DNA of 39,292 nt, taken from contig JAEXGR010000078.1 in NCBI GenBank assembly GCA_023450745.1, forward strand, positions 1 through 39,292. Reading direction: 5' to 3'. The notes under the pieces are model-generated. The model did no database searches. It saw only the letters and a list, made by a program, of their open reading frames with translations, and was not told the DNA's origin. This DNA is from Synergistota bacterium. GTDB taxonomy: Bacteria; Synergistota; Synergistia; Synergistales; Synergistaceae. Made by a program: the position numbers and the translations under genes. Positions 32,326 through 39,292 of this stretch are shown piece after piece (the first letter of the stretch is position 1; every line of letters begins with the position of its first letter).

Positions 32326-34017
32326 TTATTTTTTCTTTGGGCGGCGGACAAGGGGCAAAAGAGCGGCTCCCGCGAGCGCCAGCGCCCCGAAACCGGCGGC
32401 GCAGCCGCCGCCTGAGCCGCCGCCGTCTGAGGGCTGCGCGCGGTTGTAGGCGCTGAGGACGTTCAGCATCCCGTATTTTGAATAGCCCGCTCCCAGCACG
32501 TCATGTTCCGCGCCGTCCAGCAGCAGCGACCGGATCTCCGCGGCGCTTTTGCCGGGATAGAGGGCGCAGAGCAGCGCCGCCGCCCCCGCCGCGTGCGGCG
32601 AGGCCATCGAGGTGCCGCTGATCGAGATATAGCCGCTGGGGTCGTAGGTGTCGATTTCATCACTGGGGTTGACGATCCACGTTTTACGGCAGGTGCTCAG
32701 TATCCCCTGCCCGGGGGCGAAGACGTCCACCCATTTGCCGGAGGCGCTGTAGTTGGAAAAGCTGGCGCAGCCGTCGCCGCTCGTGCTGGCGCCGACGGAG
32801 ATCAGGTTGTCAAACTTGAAGCAGGCGGGATAGTTGAGCTTGTCCCGGTAGTCGTCCTGCGGGTCGTCAAGGTCCTGCCCCTGGTTGCCCGCCGCGGCGC
32901 AGACGATGATTCCCGCGTCGCTCAGCTGTTTGATCTTTTCCCCGTAGGGAGCGATCTCCCCGTCCTCAGGCTCCGCCCACATGCCAAGCGACATGTTGAC
33001 GACGCGGATATTCGCGCCGGCCTTTTTCGCGGCGAGGATGAAGTCAATCGCCCGCAGCTGGTCGCTGATAAGCGCCGAGGTTTCGTACCCGTTTTCTTTC
33101 GCGCTGTAGACGCGGGAGAAGACGTTGACGGCCATCAGCTTGACGTTCCAGTTGACGCCCGCGACGCCAACGCCGTTATTGCCGACGGCGCCGATCGTCC
33201 CCGCGACATGAGTGCCGTGGCCGTTGACGTCGCCGACGAGACGCATTCTGTCGATTACGCCGCTGTCTACATCCGCAGAGGTGGCTTCGCCCGTGTCGCC
33301 GGGGCCCACCGGCACAGCGGAAAAGGCGACCTCGGGGGGGGCTCCATAGGGGCCGGTCTTAGTGTGGTACCAGACTCCGTGGCTGTCCGCAAATTCTTCG
33401 GCGTCAAGCGAGACGCCGTTTGCCGCGATTTTGTTCAGCAGCGTTTCGTCAAAGACGAACATGTTGTCTCTCAGGTCTTCGTGGTCGTATAGGACGCCGG
33501 TGTCGAAGACGACGGCGACAACTTCCCGGGAGCCGGTCCCGTGATTCCACACTTCGGGCAGTTTTATTCTTTCAGGTCCCCATTGCTCGGTCCATTTCGG
33601 GTCGCTGGGCGTGACGGCGCTGACGGACATCATATAGTTCGGCATCGCGGAGACGACGCGCGGGTCTTTTTTCAGCCGCGCGATCAGCCCGGCCGCGTCT
33701 TCGCCTTTTTTGCCGCGCACGTGCGCCAGCGCAAGCATCCCGCCGTTCGCGGAGGCGCTCTTCGCGCCCGGCGCCGTGACGGCGTCCGCCGCCGGTACGG
33801 GACTGAATGTCTGAATCAGCTCGACGCCGGCGTCCTGCGCCACGGCGGCGGCCGAAGCGGAGGAGGCCCGCGCCGAGGCGGCGTTTGCGGCGAGAGAGCC
33901 GGCGTCCGCCGACATCTTTACCGCGACGATCGCCTCGCCCTCAACGTACCGCGGCGCGGCTGACGCCGGTATTGCCAGGAAAACCGCAAACAGCGCGAGA
34001 AATAAAACTTTTCTCAT
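32326..34017 (-). CDS. Secreted S8 subtilisin-like protease with Synergist-CTERM tail
   Basis: 563 residues: signal peptide (1-21, ASA-A), prodomain (about 24-134), peptidase S8 domain (about 145-525), and a C-terminal sorting tail. Catalytic residues are D172 (VVFDTGV), H267 (NGHGTHVAG) and S470 (SGTSMASPHAAG); the oxyanion Asn is N378 (AAAGNQG). The tail GGGSGGGC then a hydrophobic helix and RRPKKK matches the Synergist-CTERM pattern, implying processing and surface anchoring. ATG at 34017 has AAGGAG; a longer reading to 34134 adds a non-signal-like N-terminus. Substrate unknown. Confidence 0.92.
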   Translation of the reverse strand: MRKVLFLALFAVFLAIPASAAPRYVEGEAIVAVKMSADAGSLAANAASARASSASAAAVAQDAGVELIQTFSPVPAADAVTAPGAKSASANGGMLALAHVRGKKGEDAAGLIARLKKDPRVVSAMPNYMMSVSAVTPSDPKWTEQWGPERIKLPEVWNHGTGSREVVAVVFDTGVLYDHEDLRDNMFVFDETLLNKIAANGVSLDAEEFADSHGVWYHTKTGPYGAPPEVAFSAVPVGPGDTGEATSADVDSGVIDRMRLVGDVNGHGTHVAGTIGAVGNNGVGVAGVNWNVKLMAVNVFSRVYSAKENGYETSALISDQLRAIDFILAAKKAGANIRVVNMSLGMWAEPEDGEIAPYGEKIKQLSDAGIIVCAAAGNQGQDLDDPQDDYRDKLNYPACFKFDNLISVGASTSGDGCASFSNYSASGKWVDVFAPGQGILSTCRKTWIVNPSDEIDTYDPSGYISISGTSMASPHAAGAAALLCALYPGKSAAEIRSLLLDGAEHDVLGAGYSKYGMLNVLSAYNRAQPSDGGGSGGGCAAGFGALALAGAALLPLVRRPKKK

Positions 34018-34053
34018 CAAGATACACTCCTTCTTCCTAAAAAACCTGCGGTA

Positions 34054-34082
34054 ATTATAAGGGATTGACTTGCTATTAGCAA
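34054..34082 (-). promoter_or_regulatory. Promoter of the subtilase gene
   Basis: Minus strand TTGCTA (34077-34082), 17-bp spacer, TATAAT (34054-34059), 37 nt before the start codon. Confidence 0.7.
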
Positions 34083-34105
34083 AACGCGTTTTGGGAAACC
34101 GGCGG

Positions 34106-34147
34106 ACAAAAGCGGGGAGCGCATAGGCCGCCACCCGCCGCTTTTGT
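34106..34147 (-). terminator. Probable terminator of trpB
   Basis: Stem acaaaagcgg/ccgcttttgt with a 22-nt GC-rich loop that can pair further, 15 nt after the trpB stop. The T-tract on the minus strand is only TTTTGT, so efficiency is uncertain. Confidence 0.5.
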
Positions 34148-34161
34148 TTTCCAGCCCCGCG

Positions 34162-35361
34162 TCAGCGGATGACGCCGAGCTTCGTGATCGTCTCCATGTC
34201 TTTGTCGCCGCGCCCCGAGAGGTTCACGATGACAATGTCGCCGGGCTTCATCTCTTTTGCCGTTTTCAGCGCGCCGGCCAAGGCGTGGGAGCTTTCCAGC
34301 GCGGGGATGATGCCCTCTGTGCGGCAGAGCAGCCGAAAGGCGTCGAGCGCCTCTTTATCGCCGGCGCAGATGTATTCCCCGCGCCCGCTGGTCTTGAGGT
34401 CGGCGTGGGCCGGCCCGACCGAGGGATAGTCGAGCCCCGCCGCGATGGAGTAGACTTCCGCCGGTTCGCCCGCCGCGTCCGTGAGCAGGTAGCTCTTAAA
34501 GCCGTGCAGAACGCCGGGGGCCCCCATCGTCAGCGAGGCCGCGTGGTTGCCGTAGGTGAGGCCGCGCCCCGCGGGCTCCACGCCGATGAGGCGCACCGTC
34601 TCATCCCCGATGAAGGCCGTAAAGGCCCCGATCGCGTTGCTCCCGCCGCCGACGCAGGCGACGACGGCGTCCGGCAGGCGGCCTTCGCGCGCCAGAATCT
34701 GGGCGCGGGCTTCGTCGCCGATGATGCGCTGGAAGTCCTGCACCATCGTCGGGTAGGGGTGCGGCCCGACCGCCGAGCCGATGAGGTAGAAGAGCGAGGT
34801 GTCGGCGCAGAGCGCGCCCAGCGCGGCGTCCACCGCCTCTTTTAGCGTCTTCTGCCCCGCTTCCACGGAGACGACGTTCGTCCCCAGCGCCTTCATGCGC
34901 AGCACGTTCGGCGCCTGGCGCGCGATGTCCACCGCGCCCATATAGATGTCGCATTCCATCCCCAGCAGCGCGGCGACGGTCGCCGTGGCGACCCCGTGCA
35001 TCCCCGCCCCCGTCTCCGCGATGAGTTTCTTTTTCCCCATGCGTTTGGCGAGCAGCGCCTGGCCGACGCAGTTGTTGATTTTGTGCGCCCCCGTGTGGTT
35101 CAGGTCTTCACGTTTAAGGAAGATGCGCACGCCGCCCGCCTCTTTCGAGAGGTTGAGGCATTCGGTGAGCGCCGAGGGACGCCCCACGTATTCTTTCAGC
35201 AGCCGCAGGTATTCTTCTTTGAAGGCCGCGTCGGCGCGGCATTTCTCATATTCGCGCGCGATCTCTTCCATCACCGGCGTCAATTCCCGGGGAATATAGG
35301 AACCGCCGAAATTGCCGTACATCGCGCCGCGGGGAAAGCCCGCCCTTATTTCTTCTCTCAT
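34162..35361 (-). CDS. trpB: Tryptophan synthase beta chain TrpB
   Basis: PLP enzyme that joins indole and serine to give tryptophan; 399 residues, TrpB1 type. K94 in HTGAHKINN binds PLP, ETGAGMHGVATAT carries the catalytic Glu, GGGSNAIGAF binds the PLP phosphate, and ESSHALAGA is near the end. The N-terminus GAMYGNFGGSYIPRELTPV is typical. It stands alone: no trpA or other trp gene adjoins it, so it may salvage indole or pair with TrpA encoded elsewhere. An AGGAGG site precedes the ATG. The upstream leader holds an attenuator with a Trp-Trp leader peptide. Confidence 0.95.
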   Translation of the reverse strand: MREEIRAGFPRGAMYGNFGGSYIPRELTPVMEEIAREYEKCRADAAFKEEYLRLLKEYVGRPSALTECLNLSKEAGGVRIFLKREDLNHTGAHKINNCVGQALLAKRMGKKKLIAETGAGMHGVATATVAALLGMECDIYMGAVDIARQAPNVLRMKALGTNVVSVEAGQKTLKEAVDAALGALCADTSLFYLIGSAVGPHPYPTMVQDFQRIIGDEARAQILAREGRLPDAVVACVGGGSNAIGAFTAFIGDETVRLIGVEPAGRGLTYGNHAASLTMGAPGVLHGFKSYLLTDAAGEPAEVYSIAAGLDYPSVGPAHADLKTSGRGEYICAGDKEALDAFRLLCRTEGIIPALESSHALAGALKTAKEMKPGDIVIVNLSGRGDKDMETITKLGVIR

Positions 35362-35401
35362 GTCAATTTCCTCCTGGTCTTGTCTTCTCTGATCTCTCTA
35401 T

Positions 35402-35439
35402 AAAAAAACGAAAGAGGCCTGTTTACGTCCTCTTTCGTT
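35402..35439 (-). terminator. trp attenuator terminator
   Basis: Minus strand: AACGAAAGAGG, 11-nt loop, CCTCTTTCGTT, then a run of T. It lies 40 nt before trpB and after the leader peptide. The left arm can instead pair with cctctcttgttt upstream (11 of 12 positions, counting one G-T pair), giving an antiterminator. Confidence 0.85.
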
Positions 35440-35452
35440 TCTTTAAAAAACA

Positions 35453-35484
35453 AGAGAGGCCCGGATATTTTCTCCAGGCCTCCC
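35453..35484 (-). promoter_or_regulatory. Upstream hairpin of the trp attenuator
   Basis: Stem GGGAGGCCtgga/tccgGGCCTCtc on the minus strand, followed by TTGTTTTTT. It competes for the same cctctc segment as the antiterminator, so it may be the pause/protector hairpin. The trailing T-run means it may also terminate. Confidence 0.65.
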
Positions 35485-35512
35485 GTAAACGCGCGAAAGA
35501 ACCGTGGAGCAG

Positions 35513-35575
35513 CTAAACGCCGCGCCACCATCCCTTGTTGTTTATATTTATCGCAGAAAAACGGCAAACGCCCAT
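35513..35575 (-). CDS. trpL: trp leader peptide
   Basis: 20-residue ORF, MGVCRFSAININNKGWWRGV, with two adjacent Trp codons in KGWWRG, very like the KGWWRT of E. coli TrpL. AAGGAG lies 7 nt before the ATG at 35575; an ATG at 35581 is too close to that site. It sits between the promoter at 35611-35639 and the alternative hairpins. Ribosome stalling at the Trp codons when charged tRNA-Trp is scarce would favour read-through into trpB. It is too short for routine gene calling. Confidence 0.85.
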   Translation of the reverse strand: MGVCRFSAININNKGWWRGV

Positions 35576-35610
35576 GTACATTCTCCTTAGTCCGTTCCTT
35601 ATTGGCAGAG

Positions 35611-35639
35611 ATGATACCACAGAAATATCAGAGGCGCAA
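35611..35639 (-). promoter_or_regulatory. trpL-trpB promoter
   Basis: Minus strand TTGCGC (35634-35639), 17-bp spacer, TATCAT (35611-35616). Start of transcription near 35604, about 29 nt before the leader peptide. Confidence 0.6.
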
Positions 35640-35657
35640 GCGCCGAACGAAGCGGCC

Positions 35658-36515
35658 TCAGAGTTTTTCGTAGACGGCGGCGGGCCGTTCTCCGCGCCGC
35701 TCCTCGTATATTTCCCGCGAATCAAGGTCGACGACCATGCCGTCGGTCGCCGCGACGACGCGCGCTCCCCCGGTATCCAGCCCCGACAGGAAATGCGCGC
35801 CCTCGGGAGAGGTGAGCATCGCGCCTAGGTGCGTCAGGACGGCGCTTTGGGGGTGCAGCTCCGCAAGCAGCAGCCGCGCCTCTTCGATGGACATGTGGTC
35901 GAGGCGGCTTTTCGCGTTCGGAAAGGTGACGTTCAGCGAGAGGAAGCGGCAGCCCGCGTATCTTTGGGCAAACCAGGGCATCAGCCGGCTGTCGCTGATG
36001 AGCCCCCACTCGGAGAGGCCGTCGCGGCGAAATATGTAGCCGAAGCAGTCGACGCCGTGATGGACGTGCGCCACCGGCTCCGCCGTCACCCCGCGGCCCA
36101 AGTCGATTCTTTTGCCGTCTTCGGGGATTGCGATCCGCGGCACTCTTTTCTGCGAGTATTTTAGAATTACGGGGTCCCCTCCCTCGAGCGCGTCCCGCGG
36201 CGCGACTAAGAGGCCCCGCTCGTCAAAGCCGCCGTGCGTCATGCACTCGATGAGCACGTTCGCGTCCGTGCTGTGGTCGATATGTTTATGCGTGAGCATC
36301 ACAAGGTCCGCCGCGTCGGCGGCAAGCTCCGGGCGGGCGGCGCAGATGTGCGCCAAGCTCCCCGGCCCCGGGTCTATCACCCCCTGCAGGCCCCCATAGC
36401 GGAACCAGAGGCCGCCCGTGCCGCGCGCCTGTCTGATCATGGAAAAGCGCCCGCCGCTGGTGCCAAGGTATTTTATGAAGTTTTCAGGATAGGAAAATCT
36501 CTCTGCGTCCGCCAA
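35658..36515 (-). CDS. MBL-fold metallo-hydrolase
   Basis: 285 residues of the metallo-beta-lactamase fold. The metal-binding motif THKHIDHS (75-82) matches HxHxDH, GVIDPGPG precedes it, and further ligands are probably H in VAHVHHGVD, D in GLISDSR and H in AVLTHLGAM. The arrangement resembles RNase Z/phosphodiesterase-like members, but the substrate is unknown. It starts at TTG (36515), 8 nt after GGTGAGG, ten bases past the YgjP-like stop, and the two are probably co-transcribed. The first ATG (residue 26) would remove the conserved YLGTSGGRF strand. Confidence 0.85.
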   Translation of the reverse strand: MADAERFSYPENFIKYLGTSGGRFSMIRQARGTGGLWFRYGGLQGVIDPGPGSLAHICAARPELAADAADLVMLTHKHIDHSTDANVLIECMTHGGFDERGLLVAPRDALEGGDPVILKYSQKRVPRIAIPEDGKRIDLGRGVTAEPVAHVHHGVDCFGYIFRRDGLSEWGLISDSRLMPWFAQRYAGCRFLSLNVTFPNAKSRLDHMSIEEARLLLAELHPQSAVLTHLGAMLTSPEGAHFLSGLDTGGARVVAATDGMVVDLDSREIYEERRGERPAAVYEKL

Positions 36516-36525
36516 ACTAAGCGCC

Positions 36526-37224
36526 TCACCATCTGTATTTACTTCCTTCGCGTTTCAGCTCCGCCCGCCTTTTTTCATAATCGCCGCAGAAACGCCCCAC
36601 ATGGGCCCAGAATTTCGCGGAGTGGTTCATCTCCAGCAGGTGGCAGAGCTCGTGTATCATTATGTATTCCATCAGACGCGGCGGCAGGAGCGCAAGGCGG
36701 ATGCTGAAGGTGATGCTCCCGGAGGACGAACAGCTGCCCCAGAGCGTCCTGACGTTTTTCAGCTCGACCTTTGCGGGGCCCGCGCCGATACGCTTGCACC
36801 ACGCGGGAAATTCATCTTGCAGCAGCTCCCGGAGCCGGTGGGCGTACCATGACTCAAAGCGGCGGCGCATCGCCTCGCCGCTTTCGGGGCCGGCGGTAAA
36901 TTCTTTCCCCGTGAAGCTCAGGCTGCCGGCCGCGAGGCCCGGCTTTATTCTCAGCGGATAACGCGCCCCGCGAAGGTAGAAGAGCTCGCCGTCTTCGTAA
37001 CGGTGCTCCTCCGCAAGCAAGGCCGGCCTTTTTTTCGCGATTTTTTTTATGAACGAGGCCGAGTTTTCCCGCAGGATGCGCGCCAACTCTTCCCGCGGCG
37101 TATCCGCCGGCGCGGCGATGAAAAAATTATTGCCGCCGTCCAGGCCGATGGCGACCCTCTTTCTCCGCGCGTTTCTCCTTATTTCATATCTTATTCCCTC
37201 TACGTCAATATAATCGTTCGTCAT
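36526..37224 (-). CDS. YgjP-like (DUF45) metallopeptidase
   Basis: 232 residues of the M48-like YgjP/WLM family. The zinc site is HELCHLLEMNHSAKFW (191-206), with H191, E192, H195 and H201. The conserved LWGSCSSSGSITF (161-173) and ESWYAHRLRELL are upstream. The natural substrate is not known; members often accompany type I restriction loci, but none is seen here. ATG at 37224 has a weak AGGTG site. It is divergent from the ygiQ gene and followed closely by the MBL gene. Confidence 0.88.
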   Translation of the reverse strand: MTNDYIDVEGIRYEIRRNARRKRVAIGLDGGNNFFIAAPADTPREELARILRENSASFIKKIAKKRPALLAEEHRYEDGELFYLRGARYPLRIKPGLAAGSLSFTGKEFTAGPESGEAMRRRFESWYAHRLRELLQDEFPAWCKRIGAGPAKVELKNVRTLWGSCSSSGSITFSIRLALLPPRLMEYIMIHELCHLLEMNHSAKFWAHVGRFCGDYEKRRAELKREGSKYRW

Positions 37225-37316
37225 GGCACCTATAATATATCAATGATGGTAAAATTATAAGGCGCTGCGCCGTGATATTTATATGCGCAAAAATGAAAAA
37301 AATGGAGATAAAATCA

Positions 37317-39194
37317 ATGACCGCTGAAAAGACCGGCGACAGCCGCCGCCTGAATAACAAAGACAGCGCCCGCGCAAAGAGAGGGCACGCGGTTCCCGCC
37401 TCCCTGCCGCGCGCGGCGTTCCTCCCCGTGAACCGGGCCGATATGGCGGCGCGGGGCTGGGAGGAGCTCGACGTCCTCATCGTCACGGGGGACGCCTATG
37501 TGGATCATCCCAGCTTCGGACACGCGATTATCGCGCGCTGGCTCGAGGCGCACGGCTTCCGCGTCGGCGTCGTCTCCCAGCCCGACTGGCGCGGCACGGA
37601 GGATTTCGCGAAGCTCGGACGGCCGCGCCTCTGCGTGATGCTTTCGGCGGGCAATCTCGACTCGATGCTGAATCATTACACCGCCTCCGGCAAGAAACGC
37701 CGCCGCGACGATTACACCCCCGGCGGCGCGGCGGGAAAGCGCCCCGACCGGGCGACCATCGTCTACGCCAACCGGATACGCGAGCTCTGGGGCGATATTC
37801 CGCTGGTCATAGGCGGGATCGAGGCCAGCCTGCGCCGCTTCGCGCATTACGACTACTGGAGCGACGGGCTGCGCCGCTCCATCCTCACCGACAGCCGCGC
37901 CGACCTGCTCGTCTTCGGCATGGGCGAGCTGGCCTCGCTGGAGATCGCGCGGCGGCTCGCGGACGGCGAGCAGATCGCCTCGCTGAGGGACATCGCCGGC
38001 ACTTGCTGGAAGACGCACGACCCCGAGGCGGCGAACGACGCGGTGACGCTCGGCTCGTTCGCGGAGGTAAGCGCCGACAAGGCAAGGTTCGCCGCCTCTT
38101 TCAAGCTCTTTTACGACGAGAACGACGGCATCCGCGGCAAGCGCCTGATTCAGGACCAGGGGGCCTGGCACGTCGTCCAGAACCGCCCCGCGCGGCCCTT
38201 GACGACGGCGGAGATGGACAGGGTTTACGCGCTGCCCTACGCGCGCGCCTGGCACCCCGATTATGACGCGCTGGGAGGCGTGCCCGCCCTCGCGGAGGTG
38301 AAGTTCAGCATCACGAGCCACCGCGGCTGTTTCGGCGAGTGCGGCTTCTGCGCGATCAGCTCGCATCAGGGGCGCATCATTCAGCGAAGAAGCGACGAAT
38401 CGATCATTAAAGAGGCGGAGCGGCTCACGAAAATGGCGGATTTCAAGGGCTATATCCACGACGTCGGCGGCCCCACGGCAAATTTCACCGTCCCTTCCTG
38501 CCAGGAGGCGGCCAAGCGCGGCTCCTGCAAGGGAAAGTCATGCCTCTATCCGCAGCCCTGCAAGAAGCTGCGCGCGGACCACGAGGGCTATGTCGCGCTG
38601 CTGCGCAGGCTGCGCGCGCTGCCGCGCGTGAAGAAGGTCTTCATCCGCTCCGGGCTCCGTTACGACTATATTCTCGCCGATAAGAAGGGGGATTTTCTCG
38701 AAGAGCTCTGCCGCTGGCACGTCAGCGGCCAGCTGAAGGTCGCCCCCGAGCATGTCAGCGAGGGCGTGCTGCGTTATATGCGCAAGCCGCCGCGCGCGGT
38801 GACGGAGGAGTTTTTAAGGAGGTACGGCGAGATGAACGCGAAGCTCGGGATGAAACAGTTTCTCGTTCCCTACTTCATGTCCGCCCACCCCGGCTCGACG
38901 CTGAAAGATGCCGTGGAGCTCGCGGAGTTCATCCGCGACAGCGGCCTGCGCCCCGAGCAGGTGCAGGACTTCACGCCGACCCCCGGCTCGCTTTCCACCT
39001 GCATCTATTACACCGGCATCGACCCGCTCACGATGCAGGAGGTCTACGTCCCGAAAGACCACGAGGAACGCAAGATGCAGCGCGCGCTGCTGCAATACTG
39101 GATGCCGGAGAACCGGGAGTACGCGCGCCGGGCGCTGATAAAGGCGGGGCGGACGGACCTCATCGGCGGAGGGCCGAAGGCGCTCGTCCGCTAA
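37317..39194 (+). CDS. YgiQ family radical SAM protein
   Basis: 625 residues of the YgiQ family. An N-terminal B12-binding-like region (LDVLIVTGDAYVDHPSFGHA; GGIEASLRRFAHYDYWSD) leads to a radical SAM core with C338, C342 and C345 in RGCFGECGFCAISSHQGR, then a C-terminal region with KVAPEHVSEGVLRYMRKP and DFTPTPGSLSTC. It binds a [4Fe-4S] cluster and SAM; the reaction is unknown. I chose ATG at 37317 because GGAGAT lies 7 nt upstream; ATGs at 37293 and 37302 and a GTG at 37272 are in frame. After its stop, 39195-39292 show nothing definite. Confidence 0.93.
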   Translation: MTAEKTGDSRRLNNKDSARAKRGHAVPASLPRAAFLPVNRADMAARGWEELDVLIVTGDAYVDHPSFGHAIIARWLEAHGFRVGVVSQPDWRGTEDFAKLGRPRLCVMLSAGNLDSMLNHYTASGKKRRRDDYTPGGAAGKRPDRATIVYANRIRELWGDIPLVIGGIEASLRRFAHYDYWSDGLRRSILTDSRADLLVFGMGELASLEIARRLADGEQIASLRDIAGTCWKTHDPEAANDAVTLGSFAEVSADKARFAASFKLFYDENDGIRGKRLIQDQGAWHVVQNRPARPLTTAEMDRVYALPYARAWHPDYDALGGVPALAEVKFSITSHRGCFGECGFCAISSHQGRIIQRRSDESIIKEAERLTKMADFKGYIHDVGGPTANFTVPSCQEAAKRGSCKGKSCLYPQPCKKLRADHEGYVALLRRLRALPRVKKVFIRSGLRYDYILADKKGDFLEELCRWHVSGQLKVAPEHVSEGVLRYMRKPPRAVTEEFLRRYGEMNAKLGMKQFLVPYFMSAHPGSTLKDAVELAEFIRDSGLRPEQVQDFTPTPGSLSTCIYYTGIDPLTMQEVYVPKDHEERKMQRALLQYWMPENREYARRALIKAGRTDLIGGGPKALVR

Positions 39195-39292
39195 CAGCAG
39201 GCGTCCCCGGCAAAGGGGCGCGGGCAAACCGCCCCCGCGGCGGAAAAGGCCGCCGGCGTTCCGTTTATCGCCCTTAACAATGGGGCGCGCAT

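Noticed and set aside
35362..35657. T-box riboswitch before trpB
   Set aside because: I see no T-box consensus; the leader ORF with Trp-Trp codons and the hairpin order explain the region better.

Overview
This window looks like chromosomal DNA from a GC-rich anaerobe of the phylum Synergistota, possibly Cloacibacillus-like. The strongest sign is the C-terminus of the secreted subtilase at 32.3-34.0 kb: a Gly-rich stretch, a Cys, one hydrophobic helix and a basic tail, which matches the Synergist-CTERM sorting signal. A branched-chain amino acid importer and histidine-degradation genes fit an amino-acid-fermenting lifestyle. Genus is inference; no rRNA gene is present.

Layout. (1) 0-4.8 kb, minus strand: a complete branched-chain amino acid ABC importer. 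livK comes first, an intrinsic terminator follows it, then livH-livM-livG-livF are tightly coupled. (2) 4.9-16.7 kb, plus strand: a de novo purine operon, purS-Q-L-F-C-(second purF)-M-N-H-D-E, starting from a near-consensus promoter and ending at a long nested terminator. The second purF encodes a full-length paralogue with a degraded glutaminase site (Ser in place of the nucleophilic Cys) but an intact phosphoribosyltransferase site. (3) 16.7-21.6 kb: a small SAM methyltransferase, a glutaredoxin-cysteine synthase pair, a formimidoylglutamase (HutG-like), and convergent to it a HutD-family gene, an unrecognised gene and a DUF523 gene.

(4) 21.7-31.2 kb: an accessory region, visibly richer in AT within its genes and full of modular hairpin repeats. 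It carries a cassette flanked by 38-bp direct repeats, made of a promoter, a structured RNA, a terminator and a PBECR4-type nuclease. It also carries a DUF559 endonuclease, a HigB/HigA pair with an operator palindrome in its promoter, a MazF-like toxin with a 59-residue partner, an orphan RelB/DinJ antitoxin, and a type IV pilin/PilC pair. Two arrays of 230-241 bp tandem units are built from the same hairpin modules. A 134-bp nested inverted repeat closes the region.

(5) 31.2-39.2 kb: an HdeD-family membrane protein; a secreted subtilase followed by a free-standing protein resembling its own prodomain; a lone trpB preceded by a classical attenuator whose leader peptide contains adjacent Trp codons; an MBL-fold hydrolase; a YgjP-like metallopeptidase; and a YgiQ radical SAM protein.

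Most interesting: the glutaminase-dead PurF paralogue inside the purine operon, the direct-repeat-flanked RNA plus PBECR4 cassette (laid out like a type III toxin-antitoxin locus), the attenuated lone trpB, and the free-standing subtilase prodomain homologue.
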